NCBI RefSeq assembly: GCF_008710155.1
Contig: NZ_VYPZ01000002.1
Span: 1 to 64,000 of the forward strand
Length of the DNA stretch: 64,000 nucleotides
Direction: 5' to 3'
DNA from: Sphingobium limneticum
GTDB taxonomy: Bacteria > Pseudomonadota > Alphaproteobacteria > Sphingomonadales > Sphingomonadaceae
Below, piece after piece: positions 35,190-46,323 of this stretch; the stretch's first letter is position 1, and the number at the start of each line of letters is the position of its first letter. The position numbers and the translations under genes were made by a program. Under the pieces are notes generated by a model, which did not search any database, was not told where the DNA came from, and saw only the letters and a list, made by a program, of their open reading frames with translations.

Positions 35190-35729
35190 TCAATAGCCTC
35201 CTTTCGACAGGCGCAGCACGCGGGGATCGATCCGGACGGCCGATCGCGATACCGCGTCGATATTGAGCTGAAAGGACAGGGTCTGCGGCGCGTAGAGCAG
35301 GCAGAAGATCACCCCGCTGCCGCAATCGGGATCATCCTCCGCTATGGTGAGGACCGGCTGGCCGCGTGTGCCCGCGACCAGACCCTGCATCGGTGCTGAG
35401 TCGATCTGGCCGATATAGAGGGCGTCGCAGCCTTCGGACCGGGTCGCACCCGCGCCGGTCAGGCTGGACAATTGCAGCTGCGCACCGTTGGACAGGCTGA
35501 TGTCGGCCAGCCGCCCGGCATAGCGGGCAGTGCCCGCAAGGCAGAGGCGAAGCACCGGTCGGGGTGTGGGCCAGCGTGTATATTCCAGCATCGCGCCGAC
35601 CATGCGCGCCGTGCTGGCCGCGCGCGCATCCGCGTCGGTGCCGATCGGCAACATGGCAGGCTGGACTGATGGCACCGCAAGCGCGACGGTCGGCAGCAAC
35701 AACAACAAAGTGAAGAATAAACTGCGCAA
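35190..35729 (-). CDS. yfiR: YfiR-family periplasmic repressor
   Basis: A 179-residue secreted protein with signal peptide LLLLLPTVALA. The mature part follows the YfiR pattern: a helix with YTRWP, a strand LRLCLAG, then CDALYIGQ, a redox-type Cys pair (CGSGVIFCLLY) and a C-terminal FQLNIDAVSRSAVRIDPRVLRLSK. YfiR binds the periplasmic domain of YfiN and is controlled by YfiB and by envelope redox state. It is the first gene of the yfiRNB unit. The gene call is firm mainly from context plus these motifs. Confidence 0.85.
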   Translation of the reverse strand: MRSLFFTLLLLLPTVALAVPSVQPAMLPIGTDADARAASTARMVGAMLEYTRWPTPRPVLRLCLAGTARYAGRLADISLSNGAQLQLSSLTGAGATRSEGCDALYIGQIDSAPMQGLVAGTRGQPVLTIAEDDPDCGSGVIFCLLYAPQTLSFQLNIDAVSRSAVRIDPRVLRLSKGGY

Positions 35730-36038
35730 GCCCGACCTCAGCCCCCAGACTCATCAAGGTCGGCTCGACTATAGTTAATCAGACGTAAAATACAGCAAAA
35801 TTCATTCCGCTCGCGACATGGCATGGTGGCGGGCGGGGCATCGCTGGCGAAAGGCCGTCGGACAGGCGGGATTTTCTATGCGATTCCAACAAACTTACGA
35901 CACGATGTTCCCCGGCGCAGGCCCGAGGCCAGTTCAGGTCGTGGGACTGGACCCCGGCCTGCGCCGGGGAACGATTATAGAAGCCCACCACATGGCGAAT
36001 GAGTAGAAAGCCCATTCATCACAGCCTAAAGTCGCGGG
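35730..36038. other. Intergenic region with a REP-like element
   Basis: Roughly 310 bp without a gene. It should contain the yfiR promoter near 35740-35800 (AT-rich: TAGTTAATC, AAATACAGC) and holds the REP-like hairpin at 35907-35972. No other structure was seen. Confidence 0.5.
35907..35972. repeat. REP-like palindromic element, copy 1
   Basis: Outer arms GTTCCCCGGCGCAGGC (35907-35922) and GCCTGCGCCGGGGAAC (35957-35972) are perfect complements. The right arm is preceded by GGACTGGA and itself folds as CCCCGGC-ctgc-GCCGGGG. The same GGACTGGA plus hairpin layout recurs at 61961-61987 and, inverted, at 52449-52477. Confidence 0.75.
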
Positions 36039-36245
36039 ATGGAAAGTCCTTGCCGCAACCTTTGTTCGCTCGATCAGAACCGACGCGCCTGCGCCGGCTG
36101 CGGCCGGACGATCGAGGAGATCGTCCATTGGCGCAGCCTGGGCGACACGCAACGCGCAGCGGTCATGAAGCGGGTGCGGGATTTTCAGCCTTTGCGCCGG
36201 CCTTCTTCTCCGCCGCCTGCGCGTCATAGTCCGCCTTCATCTTGA
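36039..36245 (+). CDS. DUF1289 domain-containing small protein
   Basis: A 68-residue protein. The family signature is complete: SPCRNLCSLD, then ACAGCGRTIEEIVHW and RAAVMKRV, with four cysteines likely binding zinc or an iron-sulfur cluster. Function is unknown. The domain ends near residue 47; the last 20 residues are Pro/Ser/Arg-rich and overlap the 3' end of the convergent HExxH/TPR gene by 83 bp. That tail may just be read-through into the opposite gene. Confidence 0.8.
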   Translation: MESPCRNLCSLDQNRRACAGCGRTIEEIVHWRSLGDTQRAAVMKRVRDFQPLRRPSSPPPARHSPPSS

Positions 36246-37680
36246 TCGCCGCCTGCCGCATGTCCGATCCGTGCGGGGAAAAGGCGATCGGGTCGAGCAT
36301 GGTCGACGCCGCCGCATAGTTGCCACGATAGGCCATCGCCTGCGCGATCTGGAATCGGTAATTGGGATTTTGCGGCAGCAGGCTGAACGCCTTGTACAGC
36401 CCGTCATAGCCGATATCGGGCATCTTGCCGCCGCGCATGGCGTGATAGCGGTAGAAGAGCGCAAGCGGCACCGGGTCTTCCGTATCGGCGCGGTTGGCGC
36501 GGACGATGGACGTCAGCGCCGCCTTCCAATCCTCATCCTTGTTGCTGTCCTGGGCGCGGGCCAGCAAGGCTTCTGCGCGGATCGCATAGGCGCGGGAGGA
36601 TTTGGGGTCGACCGCGATCGCCCGATCGGCGTCGGCCAGCGCCGCGTCCGCCTTATCGGCATCCCATTCCGCCTCCGCCAGTAAGGCCAGTGCATAGGCG
36701 CTGTCGGGATATTTGGCGGCGGTGGTGCGGATGGCCATCACTATGCCCGGTATAGCGTCAGTCGGGGGATGGTTGATCAACGACAATTCATCCTCGACCA
36801 GCTCCGCCTGCGCGCCATCGATAGGCGTGACACTGACCGTGCCGATATTCATCTCCTTCACCGTAAGCTTGTTGTAGGGCAATGAAGATCGCCTGATATA
36901 GGCATTCAACGCCTTTTCGAGCCCCGCCAATCCACCCGCAAAATAGGTGTCGGGTTGCACGTTCGGAACGCCGGTGGCGAGATCATTGAGATAGCGCTTA
37001 ATCTCCTCACGCCGACCGGTCTTATCATATTGATAGAGATGGGTGAGCAGCCAGGCGGTGCCATAATAGCGGTCGCCATCCCGAATGCTAAGGCCATTTG
37101 CATCGCGGGCGAAAAGATTCTGCACCGGATAGGGCGTCCCGAGCTTCATACCCGGCAAGCGTGCCAAGGGGATATGGCCATATTCGATCGCCCCATCCTG
37201 CGGGAATTTCACGACCGAGAAAAATTCGGCAAAACCTTCCACATACCAGGCCGGATAGGCGGCGGGGAAATGGTGGAGCATGAAATGATGGGCATATTCG
37301 TGGAACAACACTTCTTCAGCACCAAAATCGAACTTGCTGACCTTCTTCTCCCGCGACAGCACGGCAAAGGCATTGCGATCCGACGTCGTGTAAAATCCTG
37401 CGATACGGGAATTGCGCGCCAGTTTCTGGACCTTCGCTTCGCTGGACAGAAGGTAGACCTTCACCGGGCTGCCCTTCTCCGGGCTGTCCACGCCCGTCAG
37501 GCGCCGCAATAGAAAGTCGAACTTCTCCAGCCGCTCGGCAAAGCCGCGCAGCGTTTCGTCCCGGCCCTCGCTATAGACGGTGAAATGCTGCGTTTGCGCC
37601 TGCCACCAGGCCGCCTGCGCTGTCTCCATGCTCGCCATCGCCAGGCCAAAACCAGCCAGCGCCTTCACCCAGAATCGCAT
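36163..37680 (-). CDS. Secreted HExxH metallopeptidase-like protein with TPR repeats
   Basis: A 505-residue protein with signal peptide (ALAGFGLAMASMETAQA). A gluzincin-like motif HEYAHHF is followed by WYVEGFAEFF, giving HExxH plus a downstream Glu, as in DUF1570-type peptidases. Residues about 330-490 contain tetratricopeptide-like helices (YALALLAEAEWDADKADAALADADRAIAVDP). It is probably periplasmic or surface-exposed. Substrate is unknown. Start ATG 37680 is preceded by GAGTGGATCG; a much longer open frame extends upstream but runs into ada antisense and is not used. Confidence 0.82.
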   Translation of the reverse strand: MRFWVKALAGFGLAMASMETAQAAWWQAQTQHFTVYSEGRDETLRGFAERLEKFDFLLRRLTGVDSPEKGSPVKVYLLSSEAKVQKLARNSRIAGFYTTSDRNAFAVLSREKKVSKFDFGAEEVLFHEYAHHFMLHHFPAAYPAWYVEGFAEFFSVVKFPQDGAIEYGHIPLARLPGMKLGTPYPVQNLFARDANGLSIRDGDRYYGTAWLLTHLYQYDKTGRREEIKRYLNDLATGVPNVQPDTYFAGGLAGLEKALNAYIRRSSLPYNKLTVKEMNIGTVSVTPIDGAQAELVEDELSLINHPPTDAIPGIVMAIRTTAAKYPDSAYALALLAEAEWDADKADAALADADRAIAVDPKSSRAYAIRAEALLARAQDSNKDEDWKAALTSIVRANRADTEDPVPLALFYRYHAMRGGKMPDIGYDGLYKAFSLLPQNPNYRFQIAQAMAYRGNYAAASTMLDPIAFSPHGSDMRQAAIKMKADYDAQAAEKKAGAKAENPAPAS

Positions 37681-37756
37681 CGATCCACTCTTTCCCCAAA
37701 GACCTTGAGGGCAAGGTGGCGGAGCGCTGGCTGAATGAAAAGATGAAATTTCCCCG

Positions 37757-38821
37757 TTACTTGCCTTTTTCTTTGGCGAGCAGCGCCTGCTTCTTGTCCA
37801 GGCCCCAGGCATAGCCGCCCATGCTGCCATCGCGGCGCACGACACGGTGACAGGGGATGAGGATGGCGAGATTATTGTCGCCGCACGCCGTGCCCGCCGC
37901 CCGGACGGCACCGGGGCGACCGATCGCCGCGGCGATCTCGCCATAGCTGCGCGTCTCGCCGGGCGGGATGGCGCGCAGGGCGGCCCAGACCGCCTGCTGG
38001 AAGGCGGTGCCGCGCACATCGGTCGGCAAATCCGCACCCGCAGCCGGATCATCCACCAACATGGCGACCCGCGCCGCAATGGCGTCCAATTCTGCATCGG
38101 CCGGTTGCAGATCGGCCTGCGGAAAGCGAGTGCGCAATTCCGCCTCTCCTTCCCCGAAGCTGATGCGGCACAGCCCCTTGTCCGTCGCCGCCACCAGCAT
38201 CGCCCCCAGGCTGCTGTCCACCGTGCGCCAGCGGATGGAAGCGCCGCGCCCGCCATCCTTCCACGCGCTCGGCGTCATGCCCAGATGCTGGCTCGCATCG
38301 GCATAGGCGCGGCTGGGCGCATTATAGCCCGCCTCATAGATGGCGTCGGTCACGCGGCCCTCTCGCGCCAGCGCATCTTTCAGCCGCGCGGCGCGCAGGC
38401 CCCGCGCATAGGCGGCCGGGGTCAGGCCCGTTTCCCGTTTGAACAGGCGATGGAAATGATGCGGGGCATAGCCGGCCTGGGCGGCGATCGTCTCCAACAA
38501 GGGTACCTCCTCCGCCGCCTCGATAAAGGCGATCGCCTTCTCCACCGCCAGCCGATCCCGCCCGACCGCATCCGGGTGGCAGCGCAGGCAGGCGCGAAAA
38601 CCCGCCGCCCGCGCCGCTGCAGGATCGGGCTGGAAGGACATATTCTCCCGTCTTGGGTGGCGCGCCGCACAGCTTGGCTTGCAATAGATGCCGGTAGTGG
38701 CCACGCAGCCGACGAACAGCCCGTCCATCGCCCGGTCGCGACGCAGAAAAGCGGCCCAGCAGGCGTCCGGATCGGGCATGTCGGGCAAGGGGGCGGGGAC
38801 AAGGCGAGTCATCTGGTTCAT
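37757..38821 (-). CDS. ada: Ada: methylphosphotriester / O6-methylguanine-DNA methyltransferase and regulator
   Basis: A 354-residue bifunctional protein. The N-terminal zinc domain has YCKPSC (Cys47, Cys51) and ACLRC, matching the E. coli Ada cysteines that accept methyl groups from phosphotriesters. An AraC-type helix-turn-helix pair follows (LETIAAQAGYAPHHFHRLFK). The C-terminal methyltransferase has the acceptor cysteine in IPCHRVV and GTAFQQAVW upstream. It repairs alkylated DNA and activates its own regulon. It is a single gene; no alkB or alkA is beside it. Confidence 0.96.
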   Translation of the reverse strand: MNQMTRLVPAPLPDMPDPDACWAAFLRRDRAMDGLFVGCVATTGIYCKPSCAARHPRRENMSFQPDPAAARAAGFRACLRCHPDAVGRDRLAVEKAIAFIEAAEEVPLLETIAAQAGYAPHHFHRLFKRETGLTPAAYARGLRAARLKDALAREGRVTDAIYEAGYNAPSRAYADASQHLGMTPSAWKDGGRGASIRWRTVDSSLGAMLVAATDKGLCRISFGEGEAELRTRFPQADLQPADAELDAIAARVAMLVDDPAAGADLPTDVRGTAFQQAVWAALRAIPPGETRSYGEIAAAIGRPGAVRAAGTACGDNNLAILIPCHRVVRRDGSMGGYAWGLDKKQALLAKEKGK

Positions 38822-38935
38822 GACGATAGGGGATAGACGATCGCCCGTCGCCCTGCTTCCCGCGCCTTGCGATCAAAGCATTTCGTCTTTTCCACATTGC
38901 GCGGCGCGCGCCATGCAATATTGATGCGCACAGCT

Positions 38936-40507
38936 ATGACCGCCCTCCTCCGCCGCTTCGCCCCGATCCTTGGCCTGACGTTCGCGCTGTTGGCGCCTGC
39001 GTCCCTCCATGCCGAACAGCAGGATATCGCCGCCGCTGCGCGCGGCGTGGTCCGCGTCGCGCTGGTCGCGACCGATGGATCGGACGCCTATTTCGTGGGC
39101 CATGGCAGCGGCTTTGCGGTCGCCCCGGACAAGGTTCTGACCAACGCCCATGTCGTCGAACTGGCCCGCGAAGAAAAGAATCTGGTCATCGGCGTGATCC
39201 CGTCGGAGGGGACGAAAACCTATGGCGGGCGAATCATCGCCTATTCGCCGGGCAACGACCTGGCCCTGATCCAGCTGGAGCAAGGCCATCTGCCGGTATC
39301 GACCTTCTATGCCGGCGCGGTGACGGATGGGCAGCATGTCACCGCCATCGGCTATCCCGGCACGGTCGACCGGGCGCAGGGGCTGGGCCTCAAGCAGTTG
39401 GTGGAGCCGCTCGCCACGGTGAAGACCAGCGGCAACATCTCCTCGGGCCGAGCCAGCCAGAGTTTCGACACCATCCTGCACACCGCCCCGCTGGCAGCCG
39501 GCAACAGCGGCGGGCCGCTGGCCGACGATTGCGGCCGGGTGCTGGGCGTCAACAGCTTCGGCTCCGTGTCGGACGGCAATGATGCGGAATTCGGCTTTGC
39601 CGTCTCCTGGCGCGAGGTCGCCTCCTTCCTGCGGCAGGCGGGCGTATCGTCGCTCCATAGCATCGTCCCCTGCCGGTCGATGGCGGAGGCCGACGCTGCC
39701 GAAGCGAGCATCACCCAGCGCGAATCGCAGGCGACCGAACAGAAGAGCCGCGCCAGCGCCGACGCGCGCGAGCAGGAAATGACCCGCGCCCGCGATGCGG
39801 CCGAACGCGACGTCATCACCGCGCGCGAGAATGCGATGGCCGGCGCCGCCGTGCTGCTGGCACTCGCCGTACTGGGCCTGGGCGCGGGTGGCCTTTTCTA
39901 CAATCAGGGCAAGGAAAAACAGGCCACCTGGTTCTTGGCCGGTGGCGGTGTGCTGCTGCTGGCGGCGCTGGGCCTGTTCTTCCTGCGCCCCAGCTTCGCC
40001 AGCGTGGACGAGCGGATGAAGCTGCCCGCGGACAAGAGCGTGGTCGGCAACGGCGCCTTCGCCTGGACCGGCGAAAATATCTGCAAGGTCGATCTGGCCC
40101 GCAGCCGCCTGACCGTATCGCAACCCAATGATATCGGGCTGAACTGGGCCGATGGCGGCTGCGTCAACGGCGATACCCAATATGTCGCGTCGGGCACGGT
40201 GTGGCAGCGCACCTCCGTCCCCGACGACGGCAATTATGTGACCAGCAGCCAATTCGATCCGGCCACCGGCACGTTGCGCGTGCAACGCTGGCTGCCCGAC
40301 ATCGACACGATGGACAAGGCCCGCGCCCTTTTGAAGGAAGGACCGGGCAAAGGGCCGATCAAGGGTTGCGGCAGCGACTCCGGACTCCTGTCGCGGATCG
40401 CGACGCTCCAGAGCGACGTGACAACGTTGCTTCCGGCTCAACCCAACGAGCGGATCGTCTATCATTGCCAAAAGGGACGGCTTGCACCGGCCGATCCTGC
40501 CGAATGA
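38936..40507 (+). CDS. Trypsin-like serine protease with two membrane segments
   Basis: A 523-residue protein (ATG 38924 would add 4 residues). The signal segment ends near SLHA. A trypsin-like (HtrA-type) domain follows with the triad His in TNAHVVE, Asp in GNDLALIQ and Ser in GNSGGPL. A charged coiled coil (about residues 265-300) precedes two hydrophobic segments (about 302-320 and 330-348). A C-terminal soluble domain has four cysteines. There is no PDZ domain. It likely performs periplasmic proteolysis; the substrate is unknown. It is divergent from ada and followed by the atp operon. Confidence 0.82.
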   Translation: MTALLRRFAPILGLTFALLAPASLHAEQQDIAAAARGVVRVALVATDGSDAYFVGHGSGFAVAPDKVLTNAHVVELAREEKNLVIGVIPSEGTKTYGGRIIAYSPGNDLALIQLEQGHLPVSTFYAGAVTDGQHVTAIGYPGTVDRAQGLGLKQLVEPLATVKTSGNISSGRASQSFDTILHTAPLAAGNSGGPLADDCGRVLGVNSFGSVSDGNDAEFGFAVSWREVASFLRQAGVSSLHSIVPCRSMAEADAAEASITQRESQATEQKSRASADAREQEMTRARDAAERDVITARENAMAGAAVLLALAVLGLGAGGLFYNQGKEKQATWFLAGGGVLLLAALGLFFLRPSFASVDERMKLPADKSVVGNGAFAWTGENICKVDLARSRLTVSQPNDIGLNWADGGCVNGDTQYVASGTVWQRTSVPDDGNYVTSSQFDPATGTLRVQRWLPDIDTMDKARALLKEGPGKGPIKGCGSDSGLLSRIATLQSDVTTLLPAQPNERIVYHCQKGRLAPADPAE

Positions 40508-40691
40508 CCGATTCGTCGCAGCGGAAATACTCAGTCAAATAGGGCGTTTTTCGCACTATCGCTGGAATCGCGTCACATGACTTGCATAGTCATAATCGCA
40601 CTGCTAACCGGCCCGGCAACAGGGGCTCGGGACGGGATCAGACCGCGCCCTCTTTTTGCATGACCCGCAAATCACGGAGGACGGCAGGCGC

Positions 40692-41246
40692 GTGGAGATT
40701 AATAGCGGCATTCAGGCCAGTCTCAGCGGCCGCTACGCGGTGGCGCTGTTCGACTTGGCTCGCGACGCACAATCGCTCGACACGGTGGCGGACAGCCTTG
40801 CCGGGTTGAAACAAGCTATTGCGCAGTCGCCCGATTTCAAGGGGCTGATCAACAGCCCGGTTCTCAGCCGTGACGCAGCAGGCAAGACGATCGCCGCCGT
40901 CGCATCCTCCATGGGGACCGACGCATTGACGACGAAATTTCTGGGCGTGCTCGCCCAGAACCGTCGCCTGGGCCAATTGCCCGCCGTGATCCGCGCCTAT
41001 GAAACGCTGTTGTCGAATCACAAGGGTGAAGCCCGCGCCGAAGTGACGAGCGCCCACCCGCTCGACGCCGACCAGATCGCTGCCCTGGCCAACAGCCTCA
41101 AGGCACGCGTCGGCCGCAACGTCACGCTCGACGCGAAGGTCGACCCCGCGATCCTGGGCGGGCTGGTCGTCAAGATCGGCAGCCAGATGATCGACAGCTC
41201 TATCCGCACCCGTTTGAATACGCTCGCACAGGCCATGAAAGGCTAA
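40692..41246 (+). CDS. atpH: ATP synthase F1 subunit delta
   Basis: A 184-residue stalk protein joining F1 to the peripheral stalk. It begins [23 protein letters not shown], the family N-terminus, and ends [13 protein letters not shown] with the conserved [14 protein letters not shown] segment. GTG 40692 is preferred over an in-frame ATG at 40656: GGAGG lies 11 nt ahead, and the extra residues do not fit the family. First gene of an F1-only operon (H-A-G-D-C), as usual in Alphaproteobacteria; the F0 genes must be elsewhere. Confidence 0.95.
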   Translation: MEINSGIQASLSGRYAVALFDLARDAQSLDTVADSLAGLKQAIAQSPDFKGLINSPVLSRDAAGKTIAAVASSMGTDALTTKFLGVLAQNRRLGQLPAVIRAYETLLSNHKGEARAEVTSAHPLDADQIAALANSLKARVGRNVTLDAKVDPAILGGLVVKIGSQMIDSSIRTRLNTLAQAMKG

Positions 41247-42779
<1,533 letters not shown>

Positions 42780-42783
42780 GTCA

Positions 42784-43407
42784 GTGCTGACCGCCCACTC
42801 CCTTCTTGCCTGGACCGTGATGTCGATCGGTCTGGTGCTGCTGCCGGGACCGGACACCATGTTGGTGGCCGGTCACGCAGCGCGCCGTGGGCTGAAGGCG
42901 GGGATGGCGACGATCGGCGGCATCCAGCTGGGCGGCCTGTTCTACATGCTGCTGTGCGGCTTCGGTTTCCTCAGCGTGCTGAACGCGGTGCCGGGGTTGT
43001 TCATGGCGGTGAAGATCGCCGGCGCGCTCTATCTGGCCTGGATGGGCATCGGACTGTTGCGCGGCGCGATCAAACCGGCGCCGGCGACGACGGAAAAGCT
43101 GCGGATCGGCGGATCGCCCTTCATGCAGGGTTTCGTCAGCACCGTGCTGAACCCGAAGGTCGCGATCTTCTTCCTGGCCGCATTGCCGCAATTCGTCGGT
43201 ACCGGCCCGGATGCGCCGTGGCAGGGCATGTTGCTGATCGCGATCGTCTATGCACTGGGTTTCGTCTGGTGCGCCCTGCTCGCGCTGCTCGCTACCAAGG
43301 CGGGCCGCAAGGTCGGTCAAAGCAGCGCGATGCGCTGGTTCGAAGGCGCCATGGGCGTCGGTTTCTTTGGTCTCGCGGGCCGTCTGGCCCTTGCTCGGAA
43401 TGTTTGA
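42784..43407 (+). CDS. LysE/RhtB-family amino-acid exporter inside the atp operon
   Basis: A 207-residue membrane protein with about six hydrophobic segments. The LysE-family pattern is clear: LPGPDTMLVAGHAARRGLKAG near the N-terminus, YLAWMGIGLLR, FMQGFVSTVLNPKVAIFFLAALPQFV and a final FEGAMGVGFFGLAGRLAL. Such proteins export amino acids or similar metabolites. It lies 4 bp after atpA and 3 bp before atpG, with no Shine-Dalgarno, so it is probably translated by coupling. GC and codon style match the atp genes. It is not part of any known ATP synthase. Confidence 0.92.
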   Translation: MLTAHSLLAWTVMSIGLVLLPGPDTMLVAGHAARRGLKAGMATIGGIQLGGLFYMLLCGFGFLSVLNAVPGLFMAVKIAGALYLAWMGIGLLRGAIKPAPATTEKLRIGGSPFMQGFVSTVLNPKVAIFFLAALPQFVGTGPDAPWQGMLLIAIVYALGFVWCALLALLATKAGRKVGQSSAMRWFEGAMGVGFFGLAGRLALARNV

Positions 43408-43410
43408 ACT

Positions 43411-44295
43411 ATGCCTAGCCTCAAGGAACTGAAGCTTCGCCGTGACTCGGTGAAGTCGACGCAGAAGATCACCAAGGCCAAGCAGATGGTCGCCGCTGCG
43501 AAGCTGCGCAAGGCGCAGGCCGCTGCCGAAGCCGCCCGCCCCTATTCCAGCCGCCTCGAAGCCGTCGTGGCCTCGCTCGCGTCGAAGATCGCTGGCGGTT
43601 CGGGCGAAGGCGCCTCGCCGCTGCTCGCCGGCACCGGCAAGGATCAGGTGCATCTGCTGGTCGTCGCCAACAGCGACCGCGGCCTCGCCGGCGCATTCAA
43701 CGCCAATATCGTCAAGGCCGCTCTCGCCAAAGCGCGCGAGCTGGAACTGGACGGCAAGACCGTGCAATTCTACCTGATCGGTCGCAAGGGTCGTCCGGTC
43801 ATCAGCCGCACCTACCCCGGCAAGATCGTCGCGCAATATGACACGACCGGCACGAAGGAGCCGGGCTTCGCCCAGGCGCAGGCCATCGCGCAGGAACTGA
43901 GCAAGATGTTCCTGGACGGCAAGTTCGACATCGCGCACCTCTTCTATTCGCGCTTCAAGTCGGCCCTGGCGCAGATCCCGACCGAACAGCAGATCATCCC
44001 GGTCAAGATCCCGGCGGATGCCGACCGCAACGCCATCCCCGCCACGGTGGAATATGAGCCGAGCGAGGAAGCGATCCTGGACGATCTGTTGCCGCGCAAC
44101 ATCTCGATCCAGCTGTTCAAGGCGCTGCTGGAAAACAATGCGTCGGAACAGGGTGCGTCGATGACCGCGATGGACAATGCGACCCGCAATGCCGGCGACC
44201 TCATCAACAAGCTGAACATCCAGTATAACCGCAGCCGTCAGGCCGCGATCACCACCGAACTCGTCGAAATCATCTCGGGCGCCGAAGCCCTTTAA
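43411..44295 (+). CDS. atpG: ATP synthase F1 subunit gamma
   Basis: A 294-residue central stalk subunit. It starts [20 protein letters not shown], followed by [15 protein letters not shown], with the family loop [15 protein letters not shown] and C-terminal [23 protein letters not shown] and [19 protein letters not shown]. It rotates in the alpha-beta hexamer. Start ATG is 3 bp after the LysE-type gene and has only weak GGAA upstream, implying coupled translation. The atpD start is 21 bp downstream. Confidence 0.97.
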   Translation: MPSLKELKLRRDSVKSTQKITKAKQMVAAAKLRKAQAAAEAARPYSSRLEAVVASLASKIAGGSGEGASPLLAGTGKDQVHLLVVANSDRGLAGAFNANIVKAALAKARELELDGKTVQFYLIGRKGRPVISRTYPGKIVAQYDTTGTKEPGFAQAQAIAQELSKMFLDGKFDIAHLFYSRFKSALAQIPTEQQIIPVKIPADADRNAIPATVEYEPSEEAILDDLLPRNISIQLFKALLENNASEQGASMTAMDNATRNAGDLINKLNIQYNRSRQAAITTELVEIISGAEAL

Positions 44296-44313
44296 GTGCA
44301 GGCAAGGACATAA

Positions 44314-45762
<1,449 letters not shown>

Positions 45763-45771
45763 GCCTATAAA

Positions 45772-45905
45772 AAGCCCCTCCCTTTCAAGGGAGGGGTTGG
45801 GGTGGGTCGCGAGCGCAGCGAGCTTTTGACCTATCCTTAGAGGTTGCAGGCCATCGCCTTGCGATGGCGCCCACCCCCAACCCCTCCCTTGAAAGGGAGG
45901 GGCTT
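45772..45905. repeat. Nested palindromic element between atpD and atpC
   Basis: Arms at 45772-45806 (35 nt) and 45870-45905 (36 nt) are inverted complements except for one extra base. Each arm is itself a hairpin (CCCTCCCTT-tc-AAGGGAGGG). The 63-nt core holds two more small hairpins (GCGAGCGCAGCGAGC; GCCATCGCCTTGCGATGGC). The right arm ends 12 nt before the atpC start codon. It is a MITE- or REP/BIME-like insertion and may act as an attenuator or mRNA stabiliser. Confidence 0.85.
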
Positions 45906-45917
45906 AGGATCGAAAAA

Positions 45918-46172
45918 ATGGCACTGCATTTCGAACTCGTGACCCCGGAAAAGCTCGTCCGCTCGGAAGAGGTCTATCAGGTGGTCGTTCCCGGCACCGA
46001 CGGCGACTTCGGCGTGCTGGAGGGTCATGCGCCCTTCATGTCGACCGTGCGCGACGGCAATATCCAGCTTTTCGCAACGGCCGGCGCCGCACCGGAAATC
46101 ATTCCGGTCGAAGGCGGCTTTGCCGAGGTGAATGAAAAGGGCCTGACGGTTCTCGCCGAAAAGGCCGGCTGA
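45918..46172 (+). CDS. atpC: ATP synthase F1 subunit epsilon (short form)
   Basis: An 84-residue protein comprising only the N-terminal beta-sandwich: [29 protein letters not shown] and [20 protein letters not shown]. The C-terminal helical hairpin that inhibits ATP hydrolysis in longer epsilon subunits is absent. Start ATG 45918 is preceded by AGGATCGAAAA directly after the right arm of the palindromic element. Short epsilon subunits are known in this bacterial group. Last gene of the operon. Confidence 0.93.
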   Translation: MALHFELVTPEKLVRSEEVYQVVVPGTDGDFGVLEGHAPFMSTVRDGNIQLFATAGAAPEIIPVEGGFAEVNEKGLTVLAEKAG

Positions 46173-46211
46173 TCAGCCGGAGATCGTCGGCCACGATATA
46201 TCCGATATGAT

Positions 46212-46248
46212 AAAATAAGGCCCGGCTTGTCTGGGCCTTATTTTCTTT
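46212..46248 (+). terminator. Rho-independent terminator of the atp operon
   Basis: A perfect 12-bp stem AAAATAAGGCCC (46212-46223) / GGGCCTTATTTT (46233-46244) with a 9-nt loop, followed by CTTTCC. T-rich on one side and A-rich on the other, so it may work in both directions. It begins 40 bp after the atpC stop. Confidence 0.85.
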
Positions 46249-46323
46249 CCGGTCGCGGTTAATGCGATCCTAACCATTTCTCGACATGCACGACCTAAGT
46301 TAGCTAAATAACAGGTGTCAGTG

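Noticed and set aside
36163..38256. Extension of the HExxH/TPR gene to a 697-codon frame
   Set aside because: The extra N-terminal part is antisense-like overlap with ada. The ATG at 37680 has a ribosome site and a signal peptide.
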